This document shows, one piece after another, positions 12,361-24,649 of a DNA stretch of 64,000 nt (position 1 is the first letter of the stretch; each line of letters opens with the position of its first letter). The translations under genes and the position numbers were made by a program. The notes under the pieces were generated by a model, which did not search any database, was not told the origin of the DNA, and saw only the letters and a list, made by a program, of their open reading frames with translations. The stretch comes from Tragulus kanchil (Eukaryota > Chordata > Mammalia > Artiodactyla > Tragulidae), in contig JAIOJX010000024.1 of assembly GCA_022376925.1 (NCBI GenBank), forward strand, positions 165,757,608 through 165,821,607, in the 5' to 3' direction.

Positions 12361-12650
12361 GAATGGAAGAAACGAAACCTGATAGACAGCATGCGGTCTG
12401 AGAGCCCTGCAGGAGAGGAGAGTGAGTGGGGTACAGCAGCATTTGAGAATTCCCCTAAATCGACTAAGGAGACCAACTCAGACTTTTAAAGATTTAGAAA
12501 ATTCCAAGGAATACAAATACAAAGAAAGTTATACTTGAGCACATTATAGTCTGCTGAAAACTAGAGATGATTGGGAAAACAATCATAAAATGCCCAGAGA
12601 AAAAAGCTACATTTTCTTCAAAGAAGCAGGGGCCTCCCTGCTTAAGAGCA

Positions 12651-12900
12651 GGCTTGAGAGAACCGCACTGAAGCGCGTGCATCGCCATGTGTGACCCAGA
12701 GGAGCCGCGCGAGCCCCGTGCCTGAGGCAGCGCCCCGGAGCCAGCGCCCTGGGACAGCCCAGAGGGAGACGGTGGGGAGGGAAGTGGATGGGGCTTCAGG
12801 ATGGGGGCACATGCATACCCATGATTCATGGTGATGTACAGCAAAAGCCATCACAGTATTGTAAAGTAATCATCCTTCACTTAAAATAAATTAGCTTTAA
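12651..12900 (+). mobile_element. L1-type 3'UTR tail (first of three copies)
   Basis: GGTGGGGAGGGAAGTGGATG, GATGGGGGCACATGCATACC, GATGTACAGCAAAAGCCATC and TATTGTAAAGTAATCATCC in order. The same motif chain, antisense, is joined to L1 ORF2 C-terminal coding sequence at 24680-25200 in this window, which supports an L1 3'UTR. Other copies: about 13749-13998 and 14911-15158. Confidence 0.6.
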
Positions 12901-13748
12901 AAGGCTAACTGAAGCTTGACACTTCAAGTATATCAACCTGTTTCCAAGCCATCTTGCAATTAAAAATGTTTCTGTATCAATGAAACTTAATCTAAAATGT
13001 ATTGCTCTTTCAAAGGAAAGACAAAATCTATTAAACAGAATAATAGCTTTCTAAAAACCCCACTTTATTAAAAAAAAGAAAAATAAAGGGTCGGGGTAGT
13101 TATTTTATTTTGCCCAAGGATTAGCGTACAATAAATGCATGTAAGGAAAGCTACGTACATGATAGAAACAGATACATACATGATCTATAAATTGGAATTA
13201 AAAGACAAAGGACTTTAAAATGATATTATAAAGATGCTCACGAAATTAAAAGAAAAGATGAACAGAATAGGTGAAAATTAGAGTAATTAATAATCAGGAT
13301 ACATAAAAATGAATAAAGGATACATTCTGGAACTAATAAATACAATGTCTGAAATTAAAACTTCACTGAATGGTTTTAACAGAAGACAAGGTTAATGAAC
13401 TTAAAGGAAGTCCAAAGAAAATATCCAAACTGAAACACACACACACACACACACACAGAATGGAAGAAACGAAACCTGATAGACAGCATGCGGTCTGAGA
13501 GCCCTGCAGGAGAGGAGAGTGAGTGGGGTACAGCAGCATTTGAGAATTCCCCTAAATCGACTAAGGAGACCAACTCAGACTTTTAAAGATTTAGAAAATT
13601 CCAAGGAATACAAATACAAAGAAAGTTATACTTGAGCACATTATAGTCTGCTGAAAACTAGAGATGATTGGGAAAACAATCATAAAAATGCCCAGAGAAA
13701 AAAGCTACATTTTCTTCAAAGAAGCAGGGGCCTCCCTGCTTAAGAGCA

Positions 13749-13998
13749 GGCTTGAGAGAACCGCACTGAAGCGCGTGCATCGCCATGTGTGACCCAGAGG
13801 AGCCGCGCGAGCCCCGTGCCTGAGGCAGCGCCCCGGAGCCAGCGCCCTGGGACAGCCCAGAGGGAGACGGTGGGGAGGGAAGTGGATGGGGCTTCAGGAT
13901 GGGGGCACATGCATACCCATGATTCATGGTGATGTACAGCAAAAGCCATCACAGTATTGTAAAGTAATCATCCTTCACTTAAAATAAATTAGCTTTAA
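13749..13998 (+). mobile_element. L1-type 3'UTR tail (second copy)
   Basis: Shared by duplications 5 and 6. Confidence 0.6.
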
Positions 13999-14344
13999 AA
14001 GGCTAACTGAAGCTTGACACTTCAAGTATATCAACCTGTTTCCAAGCCATCTTGCAATTAAAAATGTTTCTGTATCAATGAAACTTAATCTAAAATGTAT
14101 TGCTCTTTCAAAGGAAAGACAAAATCTATTAAACAGAATAATAGCTTTCTAAAAAAAACCCCACTTTATTAACAGAAACAATGAAAACTAAATAAAAAAT
14201 TTAAATGACAAAACAAAAATCAAACTCATTACCAACACAGAAATATGTGATCTGTGAAAGTGAAATAGACATTTTCAGACATACAGTAATAGGACAGAGC
14301 ATTTGGTACATCTGAATTTTTTATATTATTCTTGTACATCTCAA

Positions 14345-14430
14345 ATCTCAACACCGCTACTTAGTGTGAAACATTGGCATTACTTAACCTATTAAGGTCT
14401 TCATTTGTAAAACATGGATGAGCATTCTAT
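14345..14430 (+). mobile_element. MIR fragment
   Basis: CATTGGCATTACTTAACC, then GGTCTTCATTTGTAAAACAT and GGATGAGC follow the MIR 3' half. The duplicate lies at about 15506-15591. Confidence 0.5.
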
Positions 14431-14899
14431 CGATCTTCAAGCAAACTACAAAGCTTTAGCATGATAATGAAAATGCATAGTAAGTTCTGTCTCTCCAGAG
14501 TTCATCCTTCTTATGATGAACTCCTTCTTATGATACCCAGGCTTACAGTCTATTTACCATTTTTGGCCTTATTTTAACATACTGCTCTAGGTGTTTTCCA
14601 ACAAGGTCCTGGAGTGGTCCTTCTTGTGTCCTAGACATGTTGTACCGATTAAAATACAGCCCCGAGACTCCACTGGCTATTTGGCAATCAAATTACACTG
14701 ACTCATATTATGCCTACAACTCATTCATTAGATCTCTTCCCAACTTTATAGCTGGACTTTTGAATTTATCTGCAGGATTTCATATTTACTCCTATTATGT
14801 TTCATCTTGTCTGAGTCAGTTGATTATTAAGCTCACTTTGGTTCCTGATTCTGTTTTCAGTTGTGTTGGCTATCTCTTTCAGCTTTATTCTGATTAGTG
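14431..14899. other. No recognised element
   Basis: Contains an 86-codon plus-strand frame from 14637 that recurs at 15796. The frame has no domain or family I can name and no splice or promoter context, so it is not called a gene. Confidence 0.45.
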
Positions 14900-14910
14900 T
14901 TTTTTTTTAC

Positions 14911-15158
14911 ATTGAGAGAACCGCACTGAAGCGCTGCATCGCCATGTGTGACCCAGAGGAGCCGCGCGAGCCCCGTGCCTGAGGCAGCGCCCCGGAGCCA
15001 GCGCCCTGGGACAGCCCAGAGGGAGACGGTGGGGAGGGAAGTGGATGGGGCTTCAGGATGGGGGCACATGCATACCCATGATTCATGGTGATGTACAGCA
15101 AAAGCCATCACAGTATTGTAAAGTAATCATCCTTCACTTAAAATAAATTAGCTTTAAA
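14911..15158 (+). mobile_element. L1-type 3'UTR tail (third copy)
   Basis: Right copy of duplication 6; one G is missing in GCGCTGCATC compared with the other two. Confidence 0.6.
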
Positions 15159-16238
15159 AGGCTAACTGAAGCTTGACACTTCAAGTATATCAACCTGTTT
15201 CCAAGCCATCTTGCAATTAAAAATGTTTCTGTATCAATGAAACTTAATCTAAAATGTATTGCTCTTTCAAAGGAAAGACAAAATCTATTAAACAGAATAA
15301 TAGCTTTCTAAAAAAAACCCCACTTTATTAACAGAAACAATGAAAACTAAATAAAAAATTTAAATGACAAAACAAAAATCAAACTCATTACCAACACAGA
15401 AATATGTGATCTGTGAAAGTGAAATAGACATTTTCAGACATACAGTAATAGGACAGAGCATTTGGTACATCTGAATTTTTTATATTATTCTTGTACATCT
15501 CAAATCTCAACACCGCTACTTAGTGTGAAACATTGGCATTACTTAACCTATTAAGGTCTTCATTTGTAAAACATGGATGAGCATTCTATCGATCTTCAAG
15601 CAAACTACAAAGCTTTAGCATGATAATGAAAATGCATAGTAAGTTCTGTCTCTCCAGAGTTCATCCTTCTTATGATGAACTCCTTCTTATGATACCCAGG
15701 CTTACAGTCTATTTACCATTTTTGGCCTTATTTTAACATACTGCTCTAGGTGTTTTCCAACAAGGTCCTGGAGTGGTCCTTCTTGTGTCCTAGACATGTT
15801 GTACCGATTAAAATACAGCCCCGAGACTCCACTGGCTATTTGGCAATCAAATTACACTGACTCATATTATGCCTACAACTCATTCATTAGATCTCTTCCC
15901 AACTTTATAGCTGGACTTTTGAATTTATCTGCAGGATTTCATATTTACTCCTATTATGTTTCATCTTGTCTGAGTCAGTTGATTATTAAGCTCACTTTGG
16001 TTCCTGATTCTGTTTTCAGTTGTGTTGGCTATCTCTTTCAGCTTTATTCTGATGGTTAGTCTGTTTTATATATAATCTATATCTTTATTAAAATAGGAAA
16101 TATACAGGACAGAAGAGTACCAGCGACATAAGCCTGTGGTTTGTCACTAGAGAATAATGATATGTTAAATAACAAACTTTGGATATTATAACTCAATTGT
16201 TAGAAATCCACAGTTATTCAGTCCTTATTTATCTTTCA

Positions 16239-16440
16239 GGGCATTTCTGGTAGGTCAGATGGCAAAGAATTTGCCTGCAATCCAGGAGACCTGGGTTCAG
16301 GCCCTGGGTTGGGAAGATACCCTGGTGAAGGGAATGGTTACCCACTCCAGTATTCTTGTCTAGAGAATTCCATGGACTGAGGAGCCTGGTGGGCTACAGT
16401 CCATGGGGTGGCAAAGAGTTGGGTATGACTGAGCAGCTAA
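16239..16440 (+). mobile_element. Bov-tA SINE (first copy)
   Basis: From GGCATTTCTGGTAGGTCAGA to GGGTATGACTGAGCAGC, with GTGGGCTACAGTCCATGGGG intact. Full length. Confidence 0.93.
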
Positions 16441-16607
16441 CCCTTTCCTACTCCCCTGTAGTCTATAACACCATGATATATTTTATGAAATTCCTCATGG
16501 GTGTTACTGAACCAAACTTGGGTCTGCAAGTCTAACATGCAGCAAAACCAATCTAGTGACACCAGGTTGTGAAGAAAAGTATGACATTTATTGCAGGACT
16601 ACAGGTT

Positions 16608-16745
16608 CAATACTTTGGCCACACGATGGGCAGGACTGATTCATTGGGAAAGATCCTGATGCTGGGAAAGATGCTGGCAAGAGGAGAAGGGGGCAAGACA
16701 AGAGGGACGGCTGGATGGGAGCCCTGACGCGGTGATAGTCTGCAG
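16608..16745 (+). mobile_element. BovB/Bov-A 3' fragment (first copy)
   Basis: CAATACTTTGGCCACACGAT, then GATGCTGGGAAAGATGCTGG and GGAGAAGGGGGCAAGA are BovB 3'-end motifs. The duplicate is at 17745-17882. Confidence 0.8.
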
Positions 16746-17375
16746 CCTGACTCAAGGACGACGCAGGATATTATCTGTAAGTCTCCAGGTGGAACTAAAA
16801 GTCCTCGACTTTGCTTTATAGCTAAACCACTATTATTCTGTCTTGTCTGACTACTTTTCTTTGTTTCTGAATTTTCTCACTTCTCTCATTTTAAATATGC
16901 TCCTTGAAACTTAGGGAAGGCCTAGGAGGATGAAACTTTTCTACAGATGACTTCAGCCCGAGACTCCACTGGCTATTTGGCAATCAAATTACACTGACTC
17001 ATATTATGCCTACAACTCATTCATTAGATCTCTTCCCAACTTTATAGCTGGACTTTTGAATTTATCTGCAGGATTTCATATTTACTCCTATTATGTTTCA
17101 TCTTGTCTGAGTCAGTTGATTATTAAGCTCACTTTGGTTCCTGATTCTGTTTTCAGTTGTGTTGGCTATCTCTTTCAGCTTTATTCTGATGGTTAGTCTG
17201 TTTTATATATAATCTATATCTTTATTAAAATAGGAAATATACAGGACAGAAGAGTACCAGCGACATAAGCCTGTGGTTTGTCACTAGAGAATAATGATAT
17301 GTTAAATAACAAACTTTGGATATTATAACTCAATTGTTAGAAATCCACAGTTATTCAGTCCTTATTTATCTTTCA

Positions 17376-17577
17376 GGGCATTTCTGGTAGGTCAGATGGC
17401 AAAGAATTTGCCTGCAATCCAGGAGACCTGGGTTCAGGCCCTGGGTTGGGAAGATACCCTGGTGAAGGGAATGGTTACCCACTCCAGTATTCTTGTCTAG
17501 AGAATTCCATGGACTGAGGAGCCTGGTGGGCTACAGTCCATGGGGTGGCAAAGAGTTGGGTATGACTGAGCAGCTAA
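17376..17577 (+). mobile_element. Bov-tA SINE (second copy)
   Basis: Copy of 16239-16440 in duplication 7. Confidence 0.93.
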
Positions 17578-17744
17578 CCCCTTTCCTACTCCCCTGTAGT
17601 CTATAACACCATGATATATTTTATGAAATTCCTCATGGGTGTTACTGAACCAAACTTGGGTCTGCAAGTCTAACATGCAGCAAAACCAATCTAGTGACAC
17701 CAGGTTGTGAAGAAAAGTATGACATTTATTGCAGGACTACAGGT

Positions 17745-17882
17745 TCAATACTTTGGCCACACGATGGGCAGGACTGATTCATTGGGAAAGATCCTGATGC
17801 TGGGAAAGATGCTGGCAAGAGGAGAAGGGGGCAAGACAAGAGGGACGGCTGGATGGGAGCCCTGACGCGGTGATAGTCTGCA
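17745..17882 (+). mobile_element. BovB/Bov-A 3' fragment (second copy)
   Basis: Copy of 16608-16745 in duplication 7. Confidence 0.8.
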
Positions 17883-18088
17883 GCCTGACTCAAGGACGAC
17901 GCAGGATATTATCTGTAAGTCTCCAGGTGGAACTAAAAGTCCTCGACTTTGCTTTATAGCTAAACCACTATTATTCTGTCTTGTCTGACTACTTTTCTTT
18001 GTTTCTGAATTTTCTCACTTCTCTCATTTTAAATATGCTCCTTGAAACTTAGGGAAGGCCTAGGAGGATGAAACTTTTCTACAGATGA

Positions 18089-19056
18089 GAGGCAGGGAGC
18101 AGGGCTCGGGGCTGTGGTGTTAGCCTCATCACACATTAGAGTCTCTCTAAATGAAAGAGTCTAGAGAAATTTCATTCTGAAAACTATTTTTTTGAAAACT
18201 ATATTTAAAAATAAAATTATATTTAAAAATATTTGTTTCTTTTTATTATCTTGATTTGATTCTTTGATGGCTTCAATTTTGTAGAGCTTCTTTGCCCACT
18301 TTAACCATCATTTTCTCGAATTTAAAATTTCCCTGATTTCCATTTTGCTCATTTTTTCCTTTCCTTCTGTCTTTACTATCTTTTCATAAGTGTCTTACTC
18401 TTTCTTGAGTTTCTTCCAGTTTCACCTTCATATCTGTGATGGCTTTCTTTTTCACATTTTTTTCAATCTGACTCTACACTAAGCTTTTGCTTTATGCTTT
18501 GTGGTTTTCATTAGTAGAAATACGTCAGTACGTTTTTGCATATGTGGTAAAGGAAATCCCATGAACAGAGGAGTGAGGCAGGCTATAATCCATGGGGTCA
18601 CAAAGAGTTGGACAGAGATGAGTGACTAAATCACCACATTTAGTTATTCTTTACTGCTATTCCATGGTATAATTCCTCCAGAGAATGTTTATCATCTGTC
18701 ATTAGTATTTTTCCTCTTGTTTTGGGAAGTCCTTCTACCTGTTTTGAGGCATTACATTTTATTTTTCTCCAAATTTCTCCATTAAAAGTGAAATTTCATG
18801 GAATTTGGGCTTGTTTGTTCTTTTTGTTGCTTTTGGATGCCTTCCATCCAGAGAAGGGGGAAATGCCAGTTGTGCACTAGCATCTTCAAACCAAAAATCA
18901 TCTAGCATGCTGTCCAACTTTTTATCTTGAAAAATTTTAAGAAATGTTGTAAAGGTATCAAAATGGAATAACTCTCCGCTTTTTCAACATTTTTCCAAAT
19001 TTGCTTTCTGTTTATTTATTTGGCTAAATAATTTTGAAAATAAGTTGCAGACTGCT
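18089..19056. other. Mostly unrecognised, with a Bov-tA end
   Basis: Duplication-free. 18545-18636 (CAGGCTATAATCCATGGGGT, GAGTTGGACAGAGATGAGTG) is a Bov-tA 3' half, plus strand. The rest is T-rich with no call. Confidence 0.55.
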
Positions 19057-19599
19057 AGAATTTTAAAAATTAGGCGAATAAAAAATATTTACATCACTCT
19101 GATTACTATCATGTATGCCTACACACAGCTTCATACAGAAGCAGCCTCTGAGCCAAGGATGCCCGTGTACGCAGGTCATTGGGAGAAACAAGGAACTTTG
19201 GTCAGAGAAGGAAGTGAGACAGGAAGAAGTGAAATAGCCAATGGAAGACGCAGTATCAAACCAACTCCCTCAGTGGGTGACTACATTATAATCCCCTATG
19301 GAAACTCTAGGAAAAATAGTACAAAATGGAATTATCCCAGCCAAGAATGGGAGTGGGTGAAGTCGTGGCTTGTATTAACTCTCTCTCATGAGTCATAAAT
19401 TAAGAAATTACCCTCAGAAGGTATTCGTTCTGGCTCTCCACGTGTGAGAAACGTGAGTTCTGGTAGCCCTTAAACAAGATACAATTGCTAGTTGATGGAA
19501 GGCAGGCAGACGTGTAGAGATCAGCAGTGGATTTTCAACAGCTAATTTAACAGTTGAACAAGTTAGGAAGAAAACAGTTTAGAATACAACACTTACAAA

Positions 19600-19772
19600 A
19601 GCATTGAAAGCTTGGTGTGACAGCCTGGAGAGGTGGGATGGGGGGGCCTGGGAGGGGGGAGGGGGCCAGGGATATGCATATGACTGATCTGGGAACATAT
19701 ATGTCTGTGAACAACAAAACTCTGTAAAAACTGTAAAAATAAATAAATTAATTAATTAAAAAAAAAAACATG
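19600..19772 (+). mobile_element. L1-type 3'UTR with A tail (first copy)
   Basis: A G-rich block (19635-19666), then GATATGCATATGACTGATCT, ACTCTGTAAAAACTGTAAAA and an A-rich end. It fits a short 5'-truncated L1 3'UTR. The duplicate is at about 20648-20820 with a longer A run. Confidence 0.5.
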
Positions 19773-20647
19773 TAACAGGCAAAGAGAATTTTGACAGGAG
19801 CAAGAATGAGACGAGTTACCGTTTTTAGCCCTGTAGGTGGCTTACGCTGACTGAAATCTCAACAATATTGAACTGAGCAGTGATTTAAGGAGGACGTTCT
19901 GTAGTTTTGCTGTATTGCCCTCTATCAAGTTAATAAAGCGCTCCTCTAAGTCTCATTAAATTTATTTTGTATATTATAGTTCTATATTCTAATATTATTC
20001 TTAGTATTAAGAGTTAATATTAAATCATGTAAAGTATTTTTCTAATGTGTTGCAAGATGATCATATTGTGTCATGTAAGTTTAGGTCCGTCTTTTTGCAA
20101 TGCAGAATTTTAAAAATTAGGCGAATAAAAAATATTTACATCACTCTGATTACTATCATGTATGCCTACACACAGCTTCATACAGAAGCAGCCTCTGAGC
20201 CAAGGATGCCCGTGTACGCAGGTCATTGGGAGAAACAAGGAACTTTGGTCAGAGAAGGAAGTGAGACAGGAAGAAGTGAAATAGCCAATGGAAGACGCAG
20301 TATCAAACCAACTCCCTCAGTGGGTGACTACATTATAATCCCCTATGGAAACTCTAGGAAAAATAGTACAAAATGGAATTATCCCAGCCAAGAATGGGAG
20401 TGGGTGAAGTCGTGGCTTGTATTAACTCTCTCTCATGAGTCATAAATTAAGAAATTACCCTCAGAAGGTATTCGTTCTGGCTCTCCACGTGTGAGAAACG
20501 TGAGTTCTGGTAGCCCTTAAACAAGATACAATTGCTAGTTGATGGAAGGCAGGCAGACGTGTAGAGATCAGCAGTGGATTTTCAACAGCTAATTTAACAG
20601 TTGAACAAGTTAGGAAGAAAACAGTTTAGAATACAACACTTACAAAA

Positions 20648-20820
20648 GCATTGAAAGCTTGGTGTGACAGCCTGGAGAGGTGGGATGGGGGGGCCTGGGA
20701 GGGGGGAGGGGGCCAGGGATATGCATATGACTGATCTGGGAACATATATGTCTGTGAACAACAAAACTCTGTAAAAACTGTAAAAATAAATAAATTAATT
20801 AATTAAAAAAAAAAAAAAAC
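20648..20820 (+). mobile_element. L1-type 3'UTR with A tail (second copy)
   Basis: Right copy in duplication 8. Confidence 0.5.
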
Positions 20821-21334
20821 ATGTAACAGGCAAAGAGAATTTTGACAGGAGCAAGAATGAGACGAGTTACCGTTTTTAGCCCTGTAGGTGGCTTACGCTG
20901 ACTGAAATCTCAACAATATTGAACTGAGCAGTGATTTAAGGAGGACGTTCTGTAGTTTTGCTGTATTGCCCTCTATCAAGTTAATAAAGCGCTCCTCTAA
21001 GTCTCATTAAATTTATTTTGTATATTATAGTTCTATATTCTAATATTATTCTTAGTATTAAGAGTTAATATTAAATCATGTAAAGTATTTTTCTAATGTG
21101 TTGCAAGATGATCATATTGTGTCATGTAAGTTTAGGTCCGTCTTTTGCAAGCAGTATATAGCTGGATTTTCATTTGTGAATATTTATGTTTAATCCTAAC
21201 AATTTCTTAGAGTCTGTTTTATGATATGAAAATTTAACAGTCGTATTTATTATAATGACTAATGTGTTTCAAATTATTTTTGCCATCTTATTTTAGTTTT
21301 TCTCTTTTTTTAAATTTTGGCTTCTTTTGTTTTA

Positions 21335-21574
21335 TTTATTTATTTATTGTCATCCATCTTTATTCTTTGGCCTGTGTGGGCCTCCCACTGCAGTGGCCTC
21401 TCTCGTTGCAGAGCACCGACTTTGGCCGCATGCGCTCCATAGTGCTGGCTCGCAATTGGACACACCTGTTCAGCTGCTCCACCACACGTGGGATCTTCCT
21501 GGGCCAGGGATTGAACCGGTGCCCTTTGCACTGCAAGGCGGACTCTTTACCCACTGGACCACCAGGGAAGTCCT
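21335..21574 (-). mobile_element. CHR-type SINE, antisense (first copy)
   Basis: TTATTTATTTATTG tail, CATCTTTATTCTTTGGCCTG, GATTGAACCGGTGCCCTTTG and GACCACCAGGGAAGTCC: reverse complement of a cetartiodactyl CHR tRNA-Glu SINE. The two-strand frames of 60-104 codons here are repeat shadows. Confidence 0.85.
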
Positions 21575-22535
21575 AGTTTTCCTCTTTTAACCAAACTTTT
21601 CAGTTATTTCTATTGTACTTTCTATGATTTTCTATTACTGCTTTCTTTATCTGCTTTGGAAATTATACATTTCATTTCTATTTATCCAGGGATTAATCTA
21701 AAAATATTTAGCATGTTTTATCATCTAGACATAGTTATTTCTCTCTTCTCCAGTTAAACAAAGGAATAGTCCCAGCAAATTACCTTTTTTCCTTCCTAAG
21801 CTTATTTCCCACTATCTCCAATATTGTTATCACTTAAGATTTTAGTTCAAAATTGTTTTAAAACTTTTTAACACTGACATTTGAATATACATTTAACTAA
21901 TTTTTTAGTCTTTATTCCCCCCTTATCAGCACTAATGTATTTGTGTTTATATACATGCATTTATTTAATCATGAGGCATAATTTACATAGCCCTCTATTT
22001 TTTGCCCTTTTTGGTGTTGAGTCTCTTGAACTTTGAGAAAAGAGTATGGCTGTATAATTAGAGACGAGTTACCGTTTTAGCCCTGTAGGTGGCTTACGCT
22101 GACTGAAATCTCAACAATATTGAACTGAGCAGTGATTTAAGGAGGACGTTCTGTAGTTTTGCTGTATTGCCCTCTATCAAGTTAATAAAGCGCTCCTCTA
22201 AGTCTCATTAAATTTATTTTGTATATTATAGTTCTATATTCTAATATTATTCTTAGTATTAAGAGTTAATATTAAATCATGTAAAGTATTTTTCTAATGT
22301 GTTGCAAGATGATCATATTGTGTCATGTAAGTTTAGGTCCGTCTTTTGCAAGCAGTATATAGCTGGATTTTCATTTGTGAATATTTATGTTTAATCCTAA
22401 CAATTTCTTAGAGTCTGTTTTATGATATGAAAATTTAACAGTCGTATTTATTATAATGACTAATGTGTTTCAAATTATTTTTGCCATCTTATTTTAGTTT
22501 TTCTCTTTTTTTAAATTTTGGCTTCTTTTGTTTTA

Positions 22536-22775
22536 TTTATTTATTTATTGTCATCCATCTTTATTCTTTGGCCTGTGTGGGCCTCCCACTGCAGTGGCCT
22601 CTCTCGTTGCAGAGCACCGACTTTGGCCGCATGCGCTCCATAGTGCTGGCTCGCAATTGGACACACCTGTTCAGCTGCTCCACCACACGTGGGATCTTCC
22701 TGGGCCAGGGATTGAACCGGTGCCCTTTGCACTGCAAGGCGGACTCTTTACCCACTGGACCACCAGGGAAGTCCT
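22536..22775 (-). mobile_element. CHR-type SINE, antisense (second copy)
   Basis: Copy of 21335-21574 in duplication 9. Confidence 0.85.
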
Positions 22776-23269
22776 AGTTTTCCTCTTTTAACCAAACTTT
22801 TCAGTTATTTCTATTGTACTTTCTATGATTTTCTATTACTGCTTTCTTTATCTGCTTTGGAAATTATACATTTCATTTCTATTTATCCAGGGATTAATCT
22901 AAAAATATTTAGCATGTTTTATCATCTAGACATAGTTATTTCTCTCTTCTCCAGTTAAACAAAGGAATAGTCCCAGCAAATTACCTTTTTTCCTTCCTAA
23001 GCTTATTTCCCACTATCTCCAATATTGTTATCACTTAAGATTTTAGTTCAAAATTGTTTTAAAACTTTTTAACACTGACATTTGAATATACATTTAACTA
23101 ATTTTTTAGTCTTTATTCCCCCCTTATCAGCACTAATGTATTTGTGTTTATATACATGCATTTATTTAATCATGAGGCATAATTTACATAGCCCTCTATT
23201 TTTTGCCCTTTTTGGTGTTGAGTCTCTTGAACTTTGAGAAAAGAGTATGGCTGTATAATTAGCACCAAA

Positions 23270-23560
23270 ATCAATACATATATAATAGTTTCATTATCCA
23301 GATACTCCTCTTGTCTTCTATTAGAGTCAACCCCTTTCCCTACTGCAGTCACTGGCCACCACTGACTTCTCTTCTGTACCCACAGTATGTGGCTTCTCCA
23401 AGGTCATATAAATGGAACCATACAATTTACATGTAGACTTTGGGTCTTGGCTTCTTTCAGTTGGAATAATGATTTGGGATTCATGCATATGTTGTGCATC
23501 TTAGTGACACATCTCTCCTTATTGCCGAGTAGCAGTTGTTCTTCATTTCCCATATTTTCC
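23270..23560 (-). mobile_element. Old L1 3' region, antisense
   Basis: CAAGGTCATATAAATGGAAC, TTGGCTTCTTTCAGTTGGAA, GGGATTCATGCATATGTTGT and TATTGCCGAGTAG follow the antisense L1 3' end (tccattcaTgttg, ttgctgagtag motifs). No coding capacity. Confidence 0.6.
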
Positions 23561-23663
23561 TCTTGGAAAGGTTTTTTAAATTTTGCTTCACTAATTCTTT
23601 AAGAGAGAGTCCACAGATGTTTGGAATTCTTGTTTGTGCAAAGATATATATATATATATTTTT

Positions 23664-23970
23664 TAAAAGATTTATTTATTTATTTACTTTGGGGGGGAGG
23701 GGAGTGGGCGGGCCACTTCTATTGGTCTTTCATTTCTCTATGTTCATCCGTCTTTGTTCTTTGGCTCCTGTGGGCCTCCCATCGCGGTGGCCTCTGTTGT
23801 CGCGGAGCACCGGCTCTGGGCGCATGCGCTCCAGAGCTCCGGCTCGGTGATTGGACACATCAGTCCAGCCGCTCCGAGGCACGTGGGATCTTCCCAGGTC
23901 AGGGATCGAACCGGCGCCCCTTGCACTGCAAGGCGGTGTCCTTACCCACTGGACCACCAGGGGAAGCCCT
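23664..23970 (-). mobile_element. CHR-type SINE, antisense
   Basis: Second family member in this area, less diverged: GGAGCACCGGCTCTGGGCGC, GGGATCGAACCGGCGCCCC and GGACCACCAGGGGAAGCCC. The antisense A-tail is at 23666-23690 next to a TA run. Confidence 0.88.
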
Positions 23971-24649
23971 GCAAAGATATTTTTATTTAAACTTGCTTCT
24001 GAATGATACTTTGACTGATACATATTTTGGTTTAATGTCATTTCACTCAAACTTTTGTAAGTATTTCTGCACTTTCTTCCAGGACCAAATGATGTAACTG
24101 ATAGCAATCTGATTTCTAGTCCCTTTATAAACAGCTAGTATTACTTTTTATTTTTTCGAACTTTCAGAATTTTCTCAGTCTTCCAAGTTCAGAGGTTTCC
24201 CAAAGATGTGGGTCTTTATTCATTCTGCTTGGTCCTTGGTGGACCATTTTAATCTGAAGACCTGGATTTTTATTCAGCTTTGTAAAGTGCTCCTTGCTGT
24301 TCCTCCTTCCCTTCATGTTCTCTCTGGAATTTGTTTTGTAGTAAAGAATAGGTGACGTGAATTCACCTTCCATATCACAACATTTCTCTTTTTCCCCTTT
24401 CTGTATTTTTGTAATACTTTTTAATGCTCTGATATTCTGAGCCTAATCATTTGTTTTTTAGCCATATTCAGTCTATTGCTTAGCCATTCTGCTAAGATAT
24501 TTGTTAAGCTATTATATTCTTGATTCCTAAGAACTATTTTTTGTCCACTCTATTTTCTTGTCAGATTGTTTCTTTTTTTTTAAAGAAAATTTATGATGCA
24601 ACATAATTGCAAAGAATCTCCATGGGGGAGATAGCATGTTTTTTGTTTT

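Larger units (their letters stand above)
12004..14171. repeat. Tandem duplication 5 (offset about 1095)
   Basis: Copies at 12004-13070 and 13096-14171. The left copy begins inside the right copy of duplication 4. It includes a CA microsatellite and an L1-type 3' tail. Confidence 0.93.
13752..16060. repeat. Tandem duplication 6 (offset about 1159)
   Basis: Copies at 13752-14899 and 14912-16060. The start lies inside duplication 5, so the block beginning GAGAGAACCGCAC occurs three times (about 12653, 13753, 14913). Confidence 0.93.
15816..18088. repeat. Tandem duplication 7 (offset 1137)
   Basis: Copies at 15816-16950 and 16954-18088, with one Bov-tA and one BovB scrap in each. The junction is only about 3 bases. 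Confidence 0.94.
19057..21150. repeat. Tandem duplication 8 (offset 1047)
   Basis: Copies at 19057-20100 and 20104-21150. It includes an L1-type G-rich 3' tail. A-run length differs between copies. Confidence 0.93.
20859..23262. repeat. Tandem duplication 9 (offset 1202)
   Basis: Copies at 20859-22060 and 22061-23262 join with no spacer. This is the largest unit. It carries a CHR SINE and shares its left end with duplication 8, so part of it is present three times. Confidence 0.94.

Noticed and set aside
14637..14897. 86-codon frame recurring at 15796
   Set aside because: It recurs only because of duplication 6; no family resemblance.
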